From the NCBI GenBank assembly GCA_947452995.1, contig CANGEV010000001.1, positions 310,001-374,000 of the forward strand: a stretch of DNA of 64,000 bases, given 5' to 3'. Under the pieces are notes generated by a model, which ran no database searches, was not told the DNA's origin, and saw only the letters and a list, made by a program, of their open reading frames with translations. The position numbers and the translations under genes were made by a program. Positions 62,942 to 64,000 of the stretch are shown here, piece by piece. Numbering within the stretch: the stretch's first letter is position 1; each line of letters starts with the position of its first letter. The DNA is from Chitinophagales bacterium. GTDB taxonomy: Bacteria; Bacteroidota; Bacteroidia; Chitinophagales; CAIODY01.

Positions 62942-63828
62942 ATCAATTATCGCGTTTCGCAGGCATAGATATCGGATCCAATGCTGTTAGACTTTTAATA
63001 GGCAACATCATTCAAAAAGACGACGAAACTTTTTTTAAGAAAGGAGCTCTAATTCGTATTCCTGTACGTTTAGGTAGTGATGTATTTTCCACTGGAGAGA
63101 TTTCAAAAGGAAACTTAGATCTACTATGTGAAACCATGTTAGGATTCAAACATCTAATGAACGCGCATCAAGTTATTCACTACAAAGCACTTGCTACGGC
63201 TGCAATGCGCGAAGCGAAAAACGCAAAACAAGTCACTAAATACATTAAAGAAAACACAAACATAAATATTGAAATAATAGATGGTAAGACTGAAGCTAAT
63301 ATCTTGTATCAATTAGAAAAGGAAAACAATTATGCGCACCAAGATTATTTGTTTGTTGATGTTGGAGGCGGGAGCACTGAAATCACCTTGTTTCAAGGCG
63401 GACACGTCGTGTTTTCTAAATCATTTAAAGTAGGCACCTTACGACTACTTCATAGTCCACTTGACAAAACAGAATGGGACAAAATGAAGCAATTCTTAAA
63501 AAGTGGGGTTGCTCCCGGTGATGTAGTAATTGTTGGTTCTGGCGGAAATATTAACAAAGTTTTTAAAATGACAAATGCTGAGAAGGACGATTCTCTATCC
63601 TATCGCTACCTCAAGACTTTATTAGAAGAATTACAATCCATGGAATATGTTGAAAGGATCTTGCAATTCGATTTAAATCCGGATCGAGCAGATGTAATCC
63701 TTCCTGCATTAGAGATTTTTACCAAAATCATGAAATGGACAGGAATCAACGAAGTCTTCGTTCCTAAGATGGGACTAAGTGATGGTATTGTTCGTTTAGC
63801 TTATGATGAATACATGCAACAATCCTAA
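62938..63828 (+). CDS. ppx: Ppx/GppA exopolyphosphatase
   Basis: 296 residues from a TTG start at 62938, the only possible start ahead of the phosphate-binding FAGIDIGSNAVRLLIG. Also DVGGGSTEIT near 140 and GSGGNI near 201, of the ASKHA fold. It cuts phosphate from polyphosphate ends or the pentaphosphate of pppGpp. Only the two-domain core is present (E. coli Ppx has 513 residues), as in short homologues. TTG overlaps the ppk stop in TTGA. Confidence 0.93.
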   Translation: MNQLSRFAGIDIGSNAVRLLIGNIIQKDDETFFKKGALIRIPVRLGSDVFSTGEISKGNLDLLCETMLGFKHLMNAHQVIHYKALATAAMREAKNAKQVTKYIKENTNINIEIIDGKTEANILYQLEKENNYAHQDYLFVDVGGGSTEITLFQGGHVVFSKSFKVGTLRLLHSPLDKTEWDKMKQFLKSGVAPGDVVIVGSGGNINKVFKMTNAEKDDSLSYRYLKTLLEELQSMEYVERILQFDLNPDRADVILPALEIFTKIMKWTGINEVFVPKMGLSDGIVRLAYDEYMQQS

Positions 63829-64000
63829 GCCTCGTACTCTAAAAACTCAATTCCACATTCCTTCAACTCCGCAAGTACTGGCGTGTATACCTTTGCCATA
63901 ATCGGTAGTAACAAGCCCTTCCCAGTGATACGCCCTTGCAAAATCAACTTTGCTCCTATAGCCAAGGGAAGCCCAACCGTGCGCGCCATGGCGGTCTCAA
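63825..64000 (-). CDS. Saccharopine dehydrogenase, C-terminal end (partial)
   Basis: The last 58 residues, read on the minus strand into the window edge: ETAMARTVGLPLAIGAKL, then GKGLLLPIMAKVYTPVLAEL and a TAG stop at 63825-63827. The TVGLPLAI pattern and the end match saccharopine dehydrogenase of the Lys9 (glutamate-forming) type, which acts in lysine breakdown or the aminoadipate pathway. The 3' end overlaps ppx by 4 bases. The rest lies outside. Confidence 0.85.
   Translation of the reverse strand, partial: ETAMARTVGLPLAIGAKLILQGRITGKGLLLPIMAKVYTPVLAELKECGIEFLEYEA

Noticed and set aside
1-64000. tRNA, rRNA, prophage, transposase or defence system
   Set aside because: Gaps between genes are mostly under 100 bases and no such gene or structure was recognised by eye; a covariance-model search was not possible.

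Overview
The window looks like an ordinary core-genome stretch of a Bacteroidota (Bacteroidetes) bacterium, most likely of the Chitinophagales/Sphingobacteriales side. The reasons are: a SecD-SecF fusion, an LpxC-FabZ fusion, the short 288-residue primary sigma factor, a small DUF4295 gene after rpmB-rpmG, OmpA proteins with thrombospondin-type-3 calcium repeats, a TonB-dependent receptor with a carboxypeptidase-regulatory-like N-terminus, a PorV-like protein, a GWxTD protein, and promoters of the Bacteroidetes type (-33 TTG/TTTG, about 18-21 bases, -7 TAnnTTTG). It is a Gram-negative diderm with LPS genes. I saw no phage, transposase, CRISPR array, rRNA or tRNA, so I do not claim an undescribed defence or mobile system.

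Layout: (1) 1-1.5 kb: a small XRE regulator, then a 520-base repeat-rich gap with a duplicated gene tail and several hairpins, then the rpmB-rpmG-DUF4295 operon on the minus strand. (2) 1.5-15.7 kb: a penicillin-acylase-family hydrolase with a membrane partner, a glycosyltransferase fusion with a TlpA-like thioredoxin, a deoxyhypusine-synthase-like enzyme, gltP-era, secDF, a DUF486 membrane protein overlapping a putative outer-membrane protein, and a secreted thioredoxin-fold protein. (3) 15.7-29.8 kb: a thiamine-phosphate-synthase-like gene, two tandem OmpA/TSP3 proteins, a TonB-dependent receptor, an OstA/LptA-like protein, valS, thrS and a secreted protein of unknown role. (4) 29.9-41.4 kb, mainly plus strand: rpoD, a SpoU methyltransferase divergent from a tight envelope run (BamA/TamA-like, PorV-like, NHL lipoprotein, M16 peptidase), then HU, gatB, a lipoprotein thioredoxin and terC. 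(5) 41.4-52 kb: a beta-lactamase-like serine hydrolase, a small unknown protein, DUF2461, rpe, a polytopic membrane protein, a LuxE-like enzyme, nadB, a B12-domain-less acyl-CoA mutase subunit, thiD and an MFS carrier. (6) 52-64 kb: ABC ATPase-lpxA-lpxC/fabZ, a PccB-type carboxyltransferase, aroK, rimO, a GWxTD protein, a WbqC-like protein, ppk-ppx and the C-terminal end of a saccharopine dehydrogenase.

How the genes fit together: envelope building dominates (SecDF, BamA-like, OstA-like, lpxA, lpxC-fabZ, OmpA pair, TonB receptor, PorV-like). There is also a propionyl/methylmalonyl-CoA branch (PccB-type plus mutase subunit), a polyphosphate make-and-degrade pair, and scattered thiamine genes (thiD, thiE-like). 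Packing is tight: many stop/start overlaps, convergent genes that overlap by 4-24 bases, and several promoters whose -7 box sits only 4-10 bases before the ATG.

The points most worth a second look are the repeat-rich gap with the duplicated XRE tail, the glycosyltransferase fused to a degenerate polyprenyl-phosphotransferase-like region, an AT-rich intergenic stretch with two DnaA-box matches upstream of HU, the short-leader promoters, and the acyl-CoA mutase with histidine at the usual substrate-tyrosine position.
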